Source: Neelides folsomi (lineage: Eukaryota; Arthropoda; Collembola; Neelipleona; Neelidae). Taken from it: a stretch of 64,000 bases of DNA. Position 1 is the first letter of the stretch; each line of letters starts with the position of its first letter. This document shows, in pieces, positions 51,526 through 64,000 of this stretch. The stretch is from the NCBI GenBank assembly GCA_034687125.1, contig JAQGBZ010000175.1:62001-126000 (forward strand), given 5' to 3'. The notes beneath the pieces were generated by a model, which was given only the letters and a program-made list of their open reading frames with translations, was not told the origin of the DNA and made no database searches. A program made the translations under genes and the position numbers.

Positions 51526-53006
51526 AATAATGTAAATACAGATATGTACAGTACACGCTATACATTTTGTACGGTATCTGTATTTATATATGGAAGTATA
51601 GTATGTGTTCAACCTTTTAGTAGACAGTGACAAAATGGCGAAAATTCTTACCTGACTTGGAAAGTCAATTAAACTTTAAGGAATGTTAATTCACATTATA
51701 TATTCTTAAGACAATGCTATAGCTAAGTTAAATATAATTGGTTATGTAAAAATAAAAACGGGTTCAAAAATTATTTCAAAAAAAAAACCAACTGTTTAAC
51801 CACATATTGGGTATATTTGTAAATGCCTAATGTGCATTTCATTCATTCTCACTCTTCCATACACAAGGTGAAGATGATAAAGTACGTGGATTGACGCAAG
51901 GAGGATTTTATATATGTTGTTATATTTAAGGGAAATATGGTAGGAAACATATTTATAGTTTTTATGATGGCGGTTTTGCAAACTCTTTCGGTTTACTTTT
52001 TATTCAAGGTGCATTTTGTGTAGATAAATATGTCGGTGGGGTTTGAAGGTAAAGAAAGATAAAACTTTACGGTTTGTACACAAAGACGCCTACGGCATTT
52101 AACTTTGTATTTGGGAACACTTTTTGGTGATTCTTCAACTTGGAGGTTTAAACAAAAAATTTACATTTATACTTATTCATATATTATATACCCTAACCTA
52201 ACCTAAGTACAGATATCATATAGTTACATATTTCATATTATGTATGAAAAAAGGTTGAGGTAGAGAGAGGAAAAGTATTTGAAAAAGCTAATAAATCTAC
52301 CAATTGACATAAAAAGTGAACAAACAGAAAGTTACAATTTTTGTTTGCCCACATTGACATTCTGAACGTGGAATGGAAATGTTTTATGCTTGCAGTGGGA
52401 TCGTTACTAGGATTTCACACCTGGCTATTTATGGAAAGATAAATCACTCCCTTCGCAAAAATTCTTACCATTCCGACTTGGATATATTGCAAATTATATG
52501 TGTACATATTTTTATAAACTTTGCCAAAAAAACTAACTTTCCCAAAAAACATCCTTTTTCGTTTGAAGAATGAAAATGAAATAAACAGAAATTGGCAAAA
52601 AATAGTTTGAAAAAAAATCCAGCAAATCTTAAGCTATTTTTGTATACAAAATCTGGATATTAAATGTTTAGGTAAATAAATGTTTATGTAAAATATACTT
52701 TATGTGACTTTCATTAAATATACGAAATGTTCCATTTAAATACATAAAACTGACTTTGGACTTATAAACTTATACAGGATGTTTAGTTTGTCTCTAAACC
52801 AATGCACATTATGCATTATTATCCAAATCCTCATGATGGGTTTAATGGGTCATTAATGTATAAAAAAGATATTAAAATATACAATAAAATTTAATGGTTG
52901 GTTTTGGACAGTTTGAACAAAGTGTGCAATTTATAATCATTTCAAGATGAGACCAAACAAATCAATGTCAAAAACTTACAGGAACATATTTATAATGATA
53001 AATATA

Positions 53007-53067
53007 CCAAATACTTAAATATACCAGATGTACCAAATATACCAAATATACCAAATATAGCAAATAT
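53007..53067. repeat. Minisatellite of about 9-bp AAATATACC units
   Basis: Six to seven imperfect copies of AAATATACC lie in tandem, with a few substitutions. It is non-coding and lies upstream of the esterase gene. Confidence 0.65.
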
Positions 53068-55121
53068 GCATACAATACTAATACATACTACAGTGTATTT
53101 GTGTGTATTATATGTAATATATGGGAAATATGTATTTTAAAAAAAACTTTCTTTTGTACCTTGTTAGAGAACTTGTTCCTGTTTCGTTTCTCAAGTCGGA
53201 GTGAGAAAAGCCGGGCGAAGTCTGAGGAGATTAAAGGAACGACTGTTGGGAAAGATGCAAGTGGAAGGTAGGAGGTTTGTATTGGACAAAAAGCGCATGA
53301 CTTCACCAACCTCTGGGACTTTTACAACCAACTCCTTAAAATCATTATTGAGTCCTTTTTATACACAAAATCTCCTTTGCGCTTTAAAGACAAGAAATAA
53401 ACTAATTGGAACAATTAAACAATTCTTATATAACAAGAATACAAAATATTTATTTAATATAAGAATATTTAATATGTATAAGAATACAATATACCAAATA
53501 CCAAAATTCATATACAGTTAATTCATATACGATACATACAATTTTGTATATTGTATGGTATTTGTAGTATATGAAGTATATGTAGTATATGAATTATTTG
53601 TAGTTGTATGCTTAATTGATTATTAATGATATTTGAGATGAATTGTTTGATTTGGAATTTATGCAATTTTGACCAAAATCAAGTAATTATTGAATAAGGA
53701 ATTCTTAAGAGTTTTACTATGCATTCTTACTATGCAATCTTGGATTGTAATTTGCAATAGTAAATATTTCATGTGTAGTATTAGTATTTATTAGTGGAAT
53801 GTAAATGCAAGAGCAAAGAATGTAACCAATACTAATATAAGTACAGCTAGAATTTACAATGCTTAATGAAAAAGTAATAAGAGTTATTCCATAGTCTTAG
53901 TAAGTAGTCTTATGTATGGTATTTAATACAAAGGATAATAGAAGAGAGTTATATTTTCTATATTAGATATCTCGGGTAAGAATGATGATATCGTTAGTAA
54001 TCTCACCTTCGTTGGAATTTCCTATCATTAATAACAAATGGGCTCCTTTTGCTCCCAACACCAATCAACCTCAGTCTCATTAAATTTGAGATATGGACCG
54101 GAGAAGGAAATTCTAATTATCAATAATGGATTACTTAACAAATTCAAATTCATCTTTAATTTTAATAACACTAGAAAATATAAACTCAGGCTTTTTTTCC
54201 AGTTCCACATTAAATATTCCAGAATAAGGTATCATATTACATAATAGATACAGGTAAGTATAATCTCAATAATCTACATAAGAGCATTAATAATTTATTT
54301 TAATAAACACTTGTATGGGACCATTAAAACTTATTAATTACTATCAAATACAATGCTTTGCATTGTAAGTATAGAAAAGTCTAAGAAATAGTCCATTAGT
54401 TTAATGTACAAATAGAAGTAGAGAAAAGGAATTAACTCATCTTTCCGTAATGCTTTCTGCTATCCAAGAGATCGTAAATATTAAAATGTGATTAAAAAGT
54501 GTAGTTTAATTCAACGGTTGTAATTAAGAAAACAGGAAAAGCCCATTTTCTCTCTCGGTCTAAATTCTCTAAATAAGTTGGGAAGAGTCGTTGAGAAATT
54601 ATTGATTAGACTTTGAGGAATTAAACATTTAAAAATATATGAGATGATTCAGATGATGAGTTTGGTAAATGGAAAGGATTAAAGGTCATTTCTATTTGAA
54701 CAAAGTTGTCCCCTCGTTATCTCAAAGAATTGTCAATTAAGATCTCAATTGGGATTCCAATTAAATATAGGAAGGGGGATGTTCAGGAAAAGGGGGGAAA
54801 ATAAAAGATATCTCTATTGGTAGTTTTGGGAGACTTTGGATTTCCGATTTGGTGAATTTGGTCTTATCTTTACTAGTGATCAAAGAAGGGTTGGAAATTG
54901 ATCTGCTTTTATCTTTTTTATACACCAAAAATTGGTGGATTAAAAATAAGCTCGTTATTTTTACCCCATTAACCATTACATGACTAGTTGCAATAAAAAC
55001 TGAAGAATGCCTTAATGCCTTTAATGCATTATGTAAGCATCAACTTGGATTTCCAATCAATAATCTTTCTTTACTCACTGTATTAATACATTATCTTGAT
55101 TATATATAATATATACATATA

Positions 55122-55230
55122 CAGGTTGGGCCATAAGTTGCTTTCTTTTTAAATAAAGCTATAAAAAATACAATCGTATAAAAAAGAAAGCAACTTATCC
55201 AACTTACCCAACTTACAACAACTCACCCTG
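55122..55230. mobile_element. Mariner-type MITE, 109 bp
   Basis: The left end is CAGGTTGGGCCATAAGTTGC after TA, and the right end finishes CTCACCCTG before TA. The interior carries AAAGAAAGCAACTTAT, complementary to the left end, and ATACAATCGTATA. The right terminus has been lengthened by repeated AACTTACC-like units, so the inverted repeat is interrupted. Confidence 0.7.
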
Positions 55231-56700
55231 TATAATCTAATGGTATACTATAAGTACATAGTTATATGTATCTGTATATGTAAGTAGGTAGGTATGTATA
55301 ATATACATATCTATTACGTATAATTATTATATAATTGAATTTATTACTCAAAGTGCCCAAATTATGTATTCCCACATTGCTATACGAAATCGATTGTAAT
55401 CATTATATCGCGTATAAAATTTCAATTTAAAAACAGTAATGTTATGTTTGCAATATGGAATCTTTAAAAAAAGAATCAAAAAATTACAATTTTAGCTTTT
55501 CTGCATGGAAATGATTTTGTAAATGGTTTTTATTGGAATTACTGTAAACATCTAGAATTTCCTATCCCATGCCACACATTGTTTCTATGTCTTGAAAGTC
55601 TCGGAAGTGGAATAAAAAACAGACGCCGCGATTCTCACCCCAATTCTCAGAGGAACCAAACAGAGGAATAGAAAAGAGATCTTCGAGCTTAATTAAACTT
55701 TTGATTTTCTTTATTAACAAAAACAAACATCTGGATCTTGTAAAATCCAAAAATCCAGACAAATCCTTTTGTTCCAATTCAGAGTTCTCCATTTCACCCC
55801 GACTTCCCTTTTTTGATCTTTTCATATTTCAAGTCTTTTCAATTGATTAAAGAATTGTCTTATTATAAGCTCTTTTTCAATCCCTTCCTAACTTCCCCTC
55901 TTCTTTGATCCATAATCTTACAAATTGATCTTCCAACCAAATCTTGAAACTGGAAATAATTGAAAATCTCAAAGACTTCAAAATACATTTAAGATAAGTC
56001 CTTATTATTATTACATTACATTAGATATAAAGACTACATTACTAACATTTGTTATACATAAAGTCTCATTCTTACAAGATCTTTTGGAATCTTGGAATTT
56101 CAATATTAAAACAAATCTGGAAATTCTAATAAAGTACAGGCTTAAAAACAAATAAGAAACATCCGAGAAGTGAAAATGAAAAGATGGGAAAAATCCATCC
56201 TTACTGTAATCCAATAAATTATAATTTGGATGATTTAATACAAAGTCTGTATTTATGCAAAGTCTTTTAATTAACAAATCAGGGAGTTAGAGGAAATTGC
56301 ATAACAATTGACATTCATTTTTCAAGATCCTCTTTGATGATAAATGATTAGTTTTGATAAGAATGAAAATAAAGAACAATGAGGATTTATTTTCATGCGC
56401 TTAACGTCATATCTTTAATAATGTCTCACGAAGAGGAAAAACCTACAACATTTTCGAATCAAAGTATTCCAATTTAAATATTATGATGACTATTGCGTGA
56501 TTACAATTTACAATTTTTGAGTTATTCTAATTGGAAGATTTAATATAATTTTTACTATAATTTTTAATTTAATCTACTTCTACAATCTACTTATATTTCT
56601 GCCTAATATTATACGTAAGTTAAGTATAGTCACGTATGTTCAATTAAATAGTGTGGTTAAATAAGATCGGTTGTATTTTAAACAGAAATAAGGTCAATTT

Positions 56701-58846
56701 TTAAGGAATTCGTGTCATTATGTTTCTGAACTTTGGATGTTCCTTGAATTGATTTTCAAGAACTGTCACCATCCGCTCGTTGATGAAAAAGATCTGAAAA
56801 AATAAATGTCATTAGTTTTAACTCTAAATTCATTATATTCATTTCCCATATTACAAATTCATAAATTCATATTAATTCATATCAATTCATATCAAATCTC
56901 ATATGGATTAATATGAATATTTAATTTATAGTTATTTCTTACTTGATGACAAGCAGTGAGTTTAAGTTGACCTTTGTCAATTTGGTCAAGGAGATATTGT
57001 TCCTGCGGGGTCAAATTCTGAACATTTCCTTCGTCCATTCCAGCCGGGGAGTAAGTGACTGTGAGCAATGGAGCACCTTCAACCCTCATAAAGAGCTATT
57101 AAGAATAAAGTTCAAATTTTAATTTTGATTTATCTAATGACATTCTTCAATTCTCTTAAACTACATTTAAAAAGGAAATAAATCATATAAAGGTTATTAA
57201 GTAATTTCAATTTCTTTCACCTTGTCGTCTCCAAATTGGACCATTGTAATTTGATCAAAATTAATCGTCACAAGCAGAAGTTTCTTCAGCGGTTGATAAA
57301 TCTCATTAGATCCCGAAGCTCCCAATCCAACTGGTTGGAAAACGGGCAATTGGCATTCATATGTAATTTTCCTATAAAATCAAAAATCCAATTAAAATTT
57401 ATTACTAAATTAGTATATTACAGAAATTATATACTTTAATAATATACAAAATTTTAATTTAATAATAGCTTTAATTAACTTTAACTAATATTATGTAATT
57501 ACAAATTGAGTATCTTTAAGTATTATTAGTTTATTTTATTAGTTAAAGTTGACTTACTGTGTATTGAAAAGAACTCGAAGTCGATTTGGATGATTTTCAA
57601 CAAAAGATCGAAAATGGAAATTTCCGATTTGCAACAATCTGAAGACAATGGTCGTAGTTCTGAACACTGTCGATCCGATTTTAGTCTCTTCCTCCCGAAT
57701 GTCATAATCTTCACCATCCCTTTTGTCCATTCCTTGTCCGTCGTCGTCGAGGACCCTCAAGGCTTCTTTCACAGCTCCGACCAAATCTCCATTGGTCGTT
57801 GTCGCCATCGGGTAATTGTTGGCCAAATTGTTGGCCGAATTATTGGCCGCTGCCAATTTGGCCGCTTGCCCCATTTCCCTCTTGTTCACTTTCACCACCG
57901 TGGTTTCAGAAATCCCCGTGCAATATTTCTTCCCTCCGCCTCTGTTCGTCGGCGGCTCCTTCCGTTTGTTCTCATTCACTTGCTGTTCCTTCTTGACCGG
58001 GAATTTTGCATAAGCTGGAAATTTTGCTTGTAAAGATCTCTTCAGGGCCAACAATTCGCACACGGTGAAATAGCCCCTGAACCTCGCAGTTTCCGGAACG
58101 TCTTGGGGAGTGATGAGCTTTTGGTATTCTTTTGGCATTTCACGCCAGAGATTTTCGAGTCCTCCGGGAAAAATCGGCGGTTCTCCGGAACCGAGCCAAA
58201 GTGGCCTTGGCAAAGGTCGATTCGGTTCATTTGGATTCCAAGATGGACGAAATTGATTATTCACATTGCTCCCATTGCTGTTACCAAACATCGAACTTGG
58301 ACTCGGTCGGATTTGATGATAACGCTGATTGTCATTCCAACATTCCCTGTTAAATTGCTGACCTTGTTGAGGTCGTAGGTCAGGATGGCAATAATGTCCA
58401 GAACTCGTCGGGATTGAATAATTTTGAGTTAATTGAGCTCGGAGATGCGGAGATTCGTTAATTTGCGAATTATTATTTATCAGATCGACCGAAGGACCGT
58501 GAACCGATGTGTGAACCGATGAACTGTGGATTTTCTCAGAATTGTTTGTCGTCCCATCGTCTACGAGTTGAAGCGTCGGATTTGTTTGAATTTCTTTTTC
58601 TTCGTCTTGAAGTCCCCATGGACTGACGCTCCTTCCGGTCACAGTGCTCATCATGGGATCAATTGAGGAAACTACTCGGAGAGGAGAAATGGACTCAAAA
58701 TGATGAAAGGGCGATGTGGCGGGGCTGTCGTGGGCGGACGAAGGGTCAATGAGGTTTTCTCTTGGAGATCCCTCAGAGGAGGAATAGGACGAGGAAGTGA
58801 GAATGAGGAATTCTTCATATAAATCGTCGTAATTCACTCCCGACAT
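56701..58846 (-). CDS. Unrecognised protein with low-complexity N-terminus, four exons
   Basis: I do not recognise this protein. Exons in coding order are 58846-57558, 57371-57221, 57095-56943 and 56793-56701, all with GT/AG junctions and kept phase, giving 561 aa. About the first 230 residues are rich in Ser, Pro, Asn and Gln and look disordered; they begin MSGVNYDDLYEEFLILTSSS. A proline-rich stretch (NRPLPRPLWLGSGEPP) leads into LENLWREMPKEYQKL. A lysine-rich segment with Ala/Asn repeats follows. The last ~170 residues, from about VFRTTTIVFRLLQIGNFHFR through MVQFGDDKLFMRVEGAPLLT to KFRNIMTRIP, look like a folded, beta-rich domain. No signal peptide or transmembrane helix is seen, so an intracellular regulatory protein is likely. 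The frame extends 14 codons above ATG 58846 without another ATG. Confidence 0.75.
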
Positions 58847-59681
58847 CTCCGAATGATATGTAAATGGGGAAGTATGTAAAGTGGACACTTTTGAGACGGA
58901 ATGAACTTTAAAGATACGTTAATTTGGTACACTTGGACAGTCGTTATCTTGAAAAATGCATATTAAGGAATATTCCTTCTCAATTTTGATACAAAATGCA
59001 TTGATATATTTAAGTATTATAAGAGGTATATCAGTATCAGTTTTCAACTTTGTTGGTTTATCATTCATTTGCATCCTTAGATTGTAGGGAGTAATTACTT
59101 TACATATGCGGATTGATTAGGAGATTAATAAACTCCTAATCATTGGGACTTTTGCATTTAAACTAAAGTCAACCTTAAACTCCTATTGTAAAATAATAGG
59201 GATTTAAGGTTGAAGAAAGATAATTTTACATAGGCGGTCTGATCTACTTCCGTTATCGTTTGGCTTCTTTTGTCTCACAATATCAGTTGGGTTCGATCCG
59301 AGAGGAATGATAATAAAAATAACAATTTAACCTTTTAGTAGACTTAACTTTGATTCAATCCTCAATTATATAAAATCGTAAATACTTTAAAGTTAATTAG
59401 AAAGAAATCTTTGTGCCAAGCCAATACCAATCCTTATATTATAGAGATATGGGTATTATAAAAAAATATATATCCTTAAATATATTTAAGTATTATTTAT
59501 GTATGAGATGATATGTACGTAATATATGTATGTATTTATTATGTATGTATTAGTATTAGATTAATGAACTTTCTCATTAAATATGAAATATGTTAATTTT
59601 AATTATTATTGGAATAATTGGAACTTTTATATTAAAAACAAGAGAATTTAATTTTGTGTATTTTAATGTTATGTCATTTAA
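58847..59681. other. Gap between ABT1 and the unrecognised gene
   Basis: These 835 bp lie between two minus-strand genes and should hold the 3' UTR of ABT1 and the promoter of the gene at 56701-58846. The stretch is AT-rich and I see no gene in it. Confidence 0.55.
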
Positions 59682-60660
59682 CTATTTATTTCCAAAAAGT
59701 GATTGAAGAAAAGCTGTCCTGTCTCCTGTCTTTCGTGGTGGTGGATCTTGATTCACAATTTTAGATTTCCCCTTTTCACTATCGATTTTGGCTAATGGGG
59801 TTGCTTTTTCAAGTTTTTTATCTGAAGGATTTTTTTCATCTTCTGCGGCAGAAGCTGCTGCTTTGTTCTTTTGCCGTTTCTTATGCAAATCAACCGATTT
59901 TGCAAAATATGCAGTTTCTCTCTTCGCAGCTGAGATCTCTGTACGGAGCTTCTGTTGTAGGGAAATTCTCTCATATGCCAATCGCTCATTCAAATGCACC
60001 CATTGGAATCTGAAAATGCCAAAATCGAAATACTTTAAAATTCCTTAAGTTAAAATACCTTAATTTTCAACAATATTAAATTGAGATTGATTAAGAATAA
60101 TATTAAGATTTAAGAATCATAATTAGCTTAATTATAATAATAATAATTACCCAGATAGATATTTGATATTCCAAAGAGTATCGTAATGAAGTTTTTTCTT
60201 CTTTCCTCCGACTGGTGTATTATTCAAATCTTTAGCTACTCTTTTCGCATGTCGTCTTTTGCGAAATTCGATCCATCCTTCAGTATAAGTTGGATTACGT
60301 TTGCTCTTTTTATATCCTTTCATTCCTGGTTTTTCTGCGAACAAAATAAATAATTCTTAATTACTCATTCTATAATAATATTTTAGATTAATTAATATAT
60401 TCTATTCTAATTTCATAACATTGAAACCAAAAACATCATTTATAAGAGAATGATTAAAAAGTCTCACTTTCAGGTTGCAAATATGATCGATGTATTTCTC
60501 CAAATTGCGAAAAATATTCTCGTACTTGCTTTACATTCATCTTAGGAGGAATTATAGAAAGATAAATAATTCCAGGTTTGGATACTTTTTCTAATTCTAA
60601 TTTTAATTTTTTAATTGGAGGTTTCTCATATTCTTCTTCAGATTCCAAATTGTCACTCAT
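59682..60660 (-). CDS. ABT1: ABT1/Esf2-family RNA-binding protein, three exons
   Basis: The yeast homologue Esf2 works in the small-subunit processome on 18S rRNA maturation in the nucleolus; mammalian ABT1 was also described as a basal transcription activator. Exons are 60660-60468, 60334-60151 and 60009-59682, giving 234 aa, within the usual range. An acidic start (ESEEEYEKPP) leads to an RRM at about 28-125: GIIYLSIIPPKM, VREYFSQFGEIHRSYLQPE, then GWIEFRKRRHAKRVAKDLNN and the family-typical TPVGGKKKKLHYDTLWNIKY. Next come FQWVHLNERLAYE and a long basic/coiled tail ending TAFLQSLFGNK. The ATG is fixed by the short acidic start seen in homologues. It lies 490 bp downstream of CPT1 on the same strand. 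Confidence 0.94.
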
Positions 60661-61150
60661 TGTTAAACAAATCAAATGTTAATTAATTAACTATAATTAA
60701 ATCACTTAATAAAACTATGATTTACTAAATATTATAAAAGTCAATTAAAATTAAAAGATAATTGTATTGAAATCTCTCGATCACAATGTGCGCAATTTGA
60801 ACTCCTCATTTCATTTTTCCATTATATTGTGATTTGGTTAAAATGAATGTTTCATAATGCCCTTTACAACCTCCAAAGAAAATCCAAGATTAAATTAATG
60901 GCCAATTAAAGTTAATGTCAATGTTATTTAAGTTTTATGATAAATGATAATAAATGAAGAAATAGATTTTGAAGAGGAATGTAATAAAAGTTTATTTGTG
61001 TGTAGAATGCATAAATTGGAATGTGACAAGGATATAAGGTGAAAGAGGAAGACTTCCCTCTGAATATTTAAATGGTAACATAATTGGTAACTTGTAGATA
61101 ATATTGGTAACTTATAAGGTAACCGATGTGCTTGTTAACAATGACACATG
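60661..61150. other. Gap between CPT1 and ABT1
   Basis: This 490-bp AT-rich spacer holds the CPT1 3' UTR and the ABT1 promoter. Apart from the candidate poly(A) signal I see nothing specific. Confidence 0.55.
60991..60996 (-). terminator. Candidate CPT1 polyadenylation signal
   Basis: AATAAA on the minus strand lies about 155 bp after the CPT1 stop codon, a plausible 3' UTR length. It could be a chance match in AT-rich DNA. Confidence 0.4.
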
Positions 61151-64000
61151 TTAACTGACTTCAAACAAAGACCGAATGTCGGTCAGAGCTTCGGCAATTC
61201 TTTGAACAAAACGAGTTGAGGAAGTGCCGGCTGCCGAGTGCTTGGATGCCACATGGAAAAAGATTTTGTGATCTGAAGGAAGCATATAGGAAATTCCGTA
61301 ACCGTCGTCCGAAACGGGACCAAAACCACCTCCGGGTGACACCTAAACATTGAATTAATTAACACTTAATTAATCAACATTTAATTAATTAATATTTAAT
61401 TAATCCAAAAAATAACTCCAATAAAGTTTAAAATTAAAATTATCCAAATAAAATTTATTTTTTACCTTATCCTGAAATAATGATAAATTCGCATCTGGAA
61501 CGTCAGGAATTTGTTGTTGTGGTTGTTGACTGGTTGAAAGTGTCCAAGGTCTCAGAAGAATTTTCTCAAGAAATTCACTCTTCTGCAATTACAATAATCA
61601 ATTAAATACTTAATACTTAAACGACTAAAATTAATGGTCTAAGGTCTAAATTATAGCTAAGTCAATGGTTAAAAAGATAATAATTAAATATTTAATACAT
61701 TTTCAAGTCCAACGCAAGTGACATAAAGAGCAAATAAATGCCGATCCACACCACGACCATTCATTGAATCTCTGTATAATTCCTGATGTTTATTTGCTGC
61801 AGTTTGTAAAAGCTTAACTTTTTCTTCACGGTTCAAAGAATCGGAGACCATTGACCTAAAATTATTAAAATAAAAAAATTAACCCTTACATTACATTAAT
61901 CGACAAATGAAATTTTGAACATTATGATTTTACACTTTTATTTAATTTTAATTATAATTTAACATTATAATTCCTTACTTGACAAAAGCAGCAAGTTGTG
62001 ATGTACAAGATCGAACAGTTTCCGTCCTCCCAGAGAGATACAAACGTGTCATGCTGGCTTCATAAGTTAAAGCAAGTTTTCCTGTGTCTTTGTAATAGGC
62101 AAGTTGAAGGGCCGCTTGGACAAATGCATCGGGACTCATTCGGCATTTCTTCATAAAACCTTTGCCCCAGTCTTTATGATCAAAAACCACAAGGTCCACA
62201 TCGCTGTTATTCTAAATTTATTAAATAATTAACAATTAACTTTAAATTAAACAACATTAAAAATTAACAAATTCTAAGATTACAACTATTAAATAATTAA
62301 ATTTTTTAAATACCTTCTGAGCAAAGACAATAGCATCGGATACTTTATTCCTGAGATCGGAGCTCAAATTGACATTGAGCCTTGTTGGTGGTATGGCTCT
62401 TCCAGGTCGAAATGACTTTGGAAGCGGCATCGCATGCCCCTCATCGGTGTACCATTTTTCAATGATTTCTTTTGTCATGGCGTATTCCCAAACATGGCCC
62501 ATCACCGGTGCATCGGCCATCGTGTGTTCAACATTCAACCCACACGACCCGTTTTGAAAGAACACAAGATTGATGGACTTGTCAAACCACAGCGTTTTCC
62601 CATCGCCGTGAAGCAAAATTTTCCCTTTTTCACTCAAAGTTTTTGGATTTTCCGTGCTTAGGACAAGATAAAGAATTGATCTTTCGACTGTTTGAAGCCA
62701 TTCAGGAGTTTTGGAAGATAAAATGGTTTTTCGAACAACGGCCCATTCAGCTCTTGGAAGTGTTGTAAATGCTGCGACGTTTCTCTCTTCTTCTTCGCCC
62801 AATTTAGCAACTTGGTGCGAATCTTTAATTATCCATTCGAGAGATTCTTCAAGTGCCAATGGACTCAAGATTTGATTCTTTGAGTCGAAGACGGGCAGAA
62901 TGTAAAGAATCCCTTTACTTGATACGACGATATGTTTTGATTCGGATGAATCGACATGAACGAGCTCATCAACTTCTTCACCGGGAATTCTGAAATTAAT
63001 TTAAATTCATTATTTATCATAATTATAATTAAAGTTAAAATTGTAGGAATTGAGAATAAATGAGAAATAAATAAATATGATATAAATATGATATTGATTA
63101 ATATTTAATTGTTTTTACCTTGCTGAAGAAAACAATCTCTCATATTGTGCCATACAAATCGGAATTGTATTTCTAAGTAAAAGCGGTGTGAGTTCTTCAC
63201 GATCAATTTTTCGTTTGAATTGAAGAACATGGAAAAGAGTGACGGCAGCCCGCGCCGCTTGGAACTTTGTTGGTGACCAATAACTCTGATCCATTCCGTA
63301 ATAATTGCTATTGATAGAAATCGGTGTTCGGGCTGACAAATAAACGTATTTTTCCCTATTTGAATAAAATAAAGTAATTTATAGCAAATTCCTAAACATT
63401 CAACAAATAACCATTCAAGTTTAGTTAATTTAAATTATTTATTTTTACAAAATTTAATATTTTTAGGATTTTAGTATTTTTAACTAACCACCAATCCGTG
63501 ACGTAATTAGGAGCCCACCAGCTCTTCAATAAAAGAATTCTTTGAAGTTTGAGACCAAGAGTTCGCTCAAATTGAGCGGCTTCCTTCCTTAGATCTTCCA
63601 TTTCCTCGTCGGTGCAGAGCGGTGCGAGAGAATCGAGAAGTCCAGTCAGGGTTTTTTGAAGTGGAGGAACCGGAAGTCGAGGTAAAGATCTTTGAAAGCT
63701 GTACAAGGAAGGTTGATATCCCGAAACGGCTTTCACTGCAAGACACCAAGCCACAGTCATCTTTGATGGTTTTCTCAAAGCTTCATCTGGAAATTCAAAT
63801 TTTATTAAATTAAACAAAGTGTTTAATTGACAATAATTGACAATTTCTTAATTTGCAATTTTGTAATAATTGGCGAAAAATGTATTTATTGCTAAAATAA
63901 TCTTTTTTGATCTTACAAAGCCATCCACGATAGGAGAGAAGAATTCTTAAAAGATACTGTCGAACAGTCATAAGAACAAGGAAGAAAGCAACTCCAACGG
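61151..64000 (-). CDS. CPT1: Carnitine O-palmitoyltransferase 1, C-terminal eight exons (5' end outside window)
   Basis: CPT1 in the outer mitochondrial membrane makes acylcarnitine from long-chain acyl-CoA, the controlled step of fatty-acid import. Visible exons in coding order are 64000-63917 (cut by the window edge), 63786-63489, 63355-63119, 62989-62314, 62211-61979, 61855-61699, 61582-61466 and 61342-61151. The first shows the second membrane helix and LLSYRGWL, where CPT1 proteins have LLSYHGW. Then follow [40 protein letters not shown], the catalytic histidine in [70 protein letters not shown] and [17 protein letters not shown]. About 664 residues are visible; the N-terminal malonyl-CoA-sensing part lies outside. 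A Gln/Pro stretch after LSTSQ replaces the usual short linker before GGGFGPV. Confidence 0.96.

Larger units (their letters stand above)
49562..56700. other. Large non-coding region upstream of the esterase gene
   Basis: No protein-coding exon can be supported in these 7.1 kb. The sequence is AT-rich and full of short repeats, with MITE copies near 51003, 51480 and 55122 and a 9-bp minisatellite near 53010. A less AT-rich patch at about 53180-53330 has open frames on both strands but no recognisable protein. Distant promoter elements or 5' UTR exons of the esterase could lie here. Confidence 0.55.

Noticed and set aside
53088-53521. Overlapping open frames on both strands (106 and 73 codons)
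   Set aside because: No similarity to known proteins and no splice context; kept only as a less AT-rich patch in the intergenic region.
57590-58378. Several long plus-strand open frames opposite the unrecognised gene
   Set aside because: They are antisense shadows of the large first exon at 57558-58846.

Overview
This is a nuclear genomic window from an animal, most likely an arthropod. It is very AT-rich. The genes are split into many short exons with standard GT..AG introns, and the proteins are metazoan (IP6 kinase, MEAK7, TONSL, NAXE, GILT, an organic anion transporter, CPT1). Non-autonomous DNA transposons fill introns and gaps. No operons, CRISPR arrays or prokaryotic features are present. 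Nothing in the sequence fixes the species; a springtail or other non-model arthropod would fit, but that is a guess.

Layout. 1-6460: non-coding. 6520-14545 (+): inositol hexakisphosphate kinase, six coding exons, with a decayed Tc1/mariner copy in its last intron. 14546-18278: non-coding. 18279-20502 (-): MEAK7, six exons. 21740-28462 (+): TONSL, 22 exons. An 800-bp hAT-like element sits 45 bp after the TONSL stop codon. 29542-30717 (-): NAXE, two exons. 31732-33220 (+): GILT thiol reductase, four exons. 33537-37317 (-): OATP transporter, 12 exons. 39758-49561 (-): membrane-anchored type-B carboxylesterase, 12 exons, whose introns carry two more hAT-like elements and a mariner-type MITE. 49562-56700: non-coding, with more MITE copies. 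56701-58846 (-): a protein I do not recognise, four exons. 59682-60660 (-): ABT1/Esf2 RNA-binding protein, three exons. 61151-64000 (-): CPT1, eight exons visible, 5' end beyond the window.

For each gene the exons were joined by hand so that every splice junction has GT/AG and keeps phase; the summed lengths are multiples of three. Joined protein lengths are IP6K 509 aa, MEAK7 463, TONSL 1431, NAXE 321, GILT 224, OATP 739, esterase 680, unknown 561 and ABT1 234. CPT1 gives about 664 aa of its C-terminal part. I found no frameshift or internal stop in any of these genes.

The genes do not form one pathway. They cover inositol pyrophosphate signalling, lysosomal mTOR signalling, replication-fork repair, NAD(P)HX repair, lysosomal disulfide reduction, transport, ester hydrolysis or adhesion, ribosome biogenesis and mitochondrial fatty-acid import. 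The most notable material beyond the genes is the transposon content: three hAT-like elements with perfect 8-bp target duplications, a mariner-type MITE family with TA duplications, a Tc1/mariner fragment that keeps the transposase C-terminus, and a hairpin element. I saw no convincing new multi-gene system.
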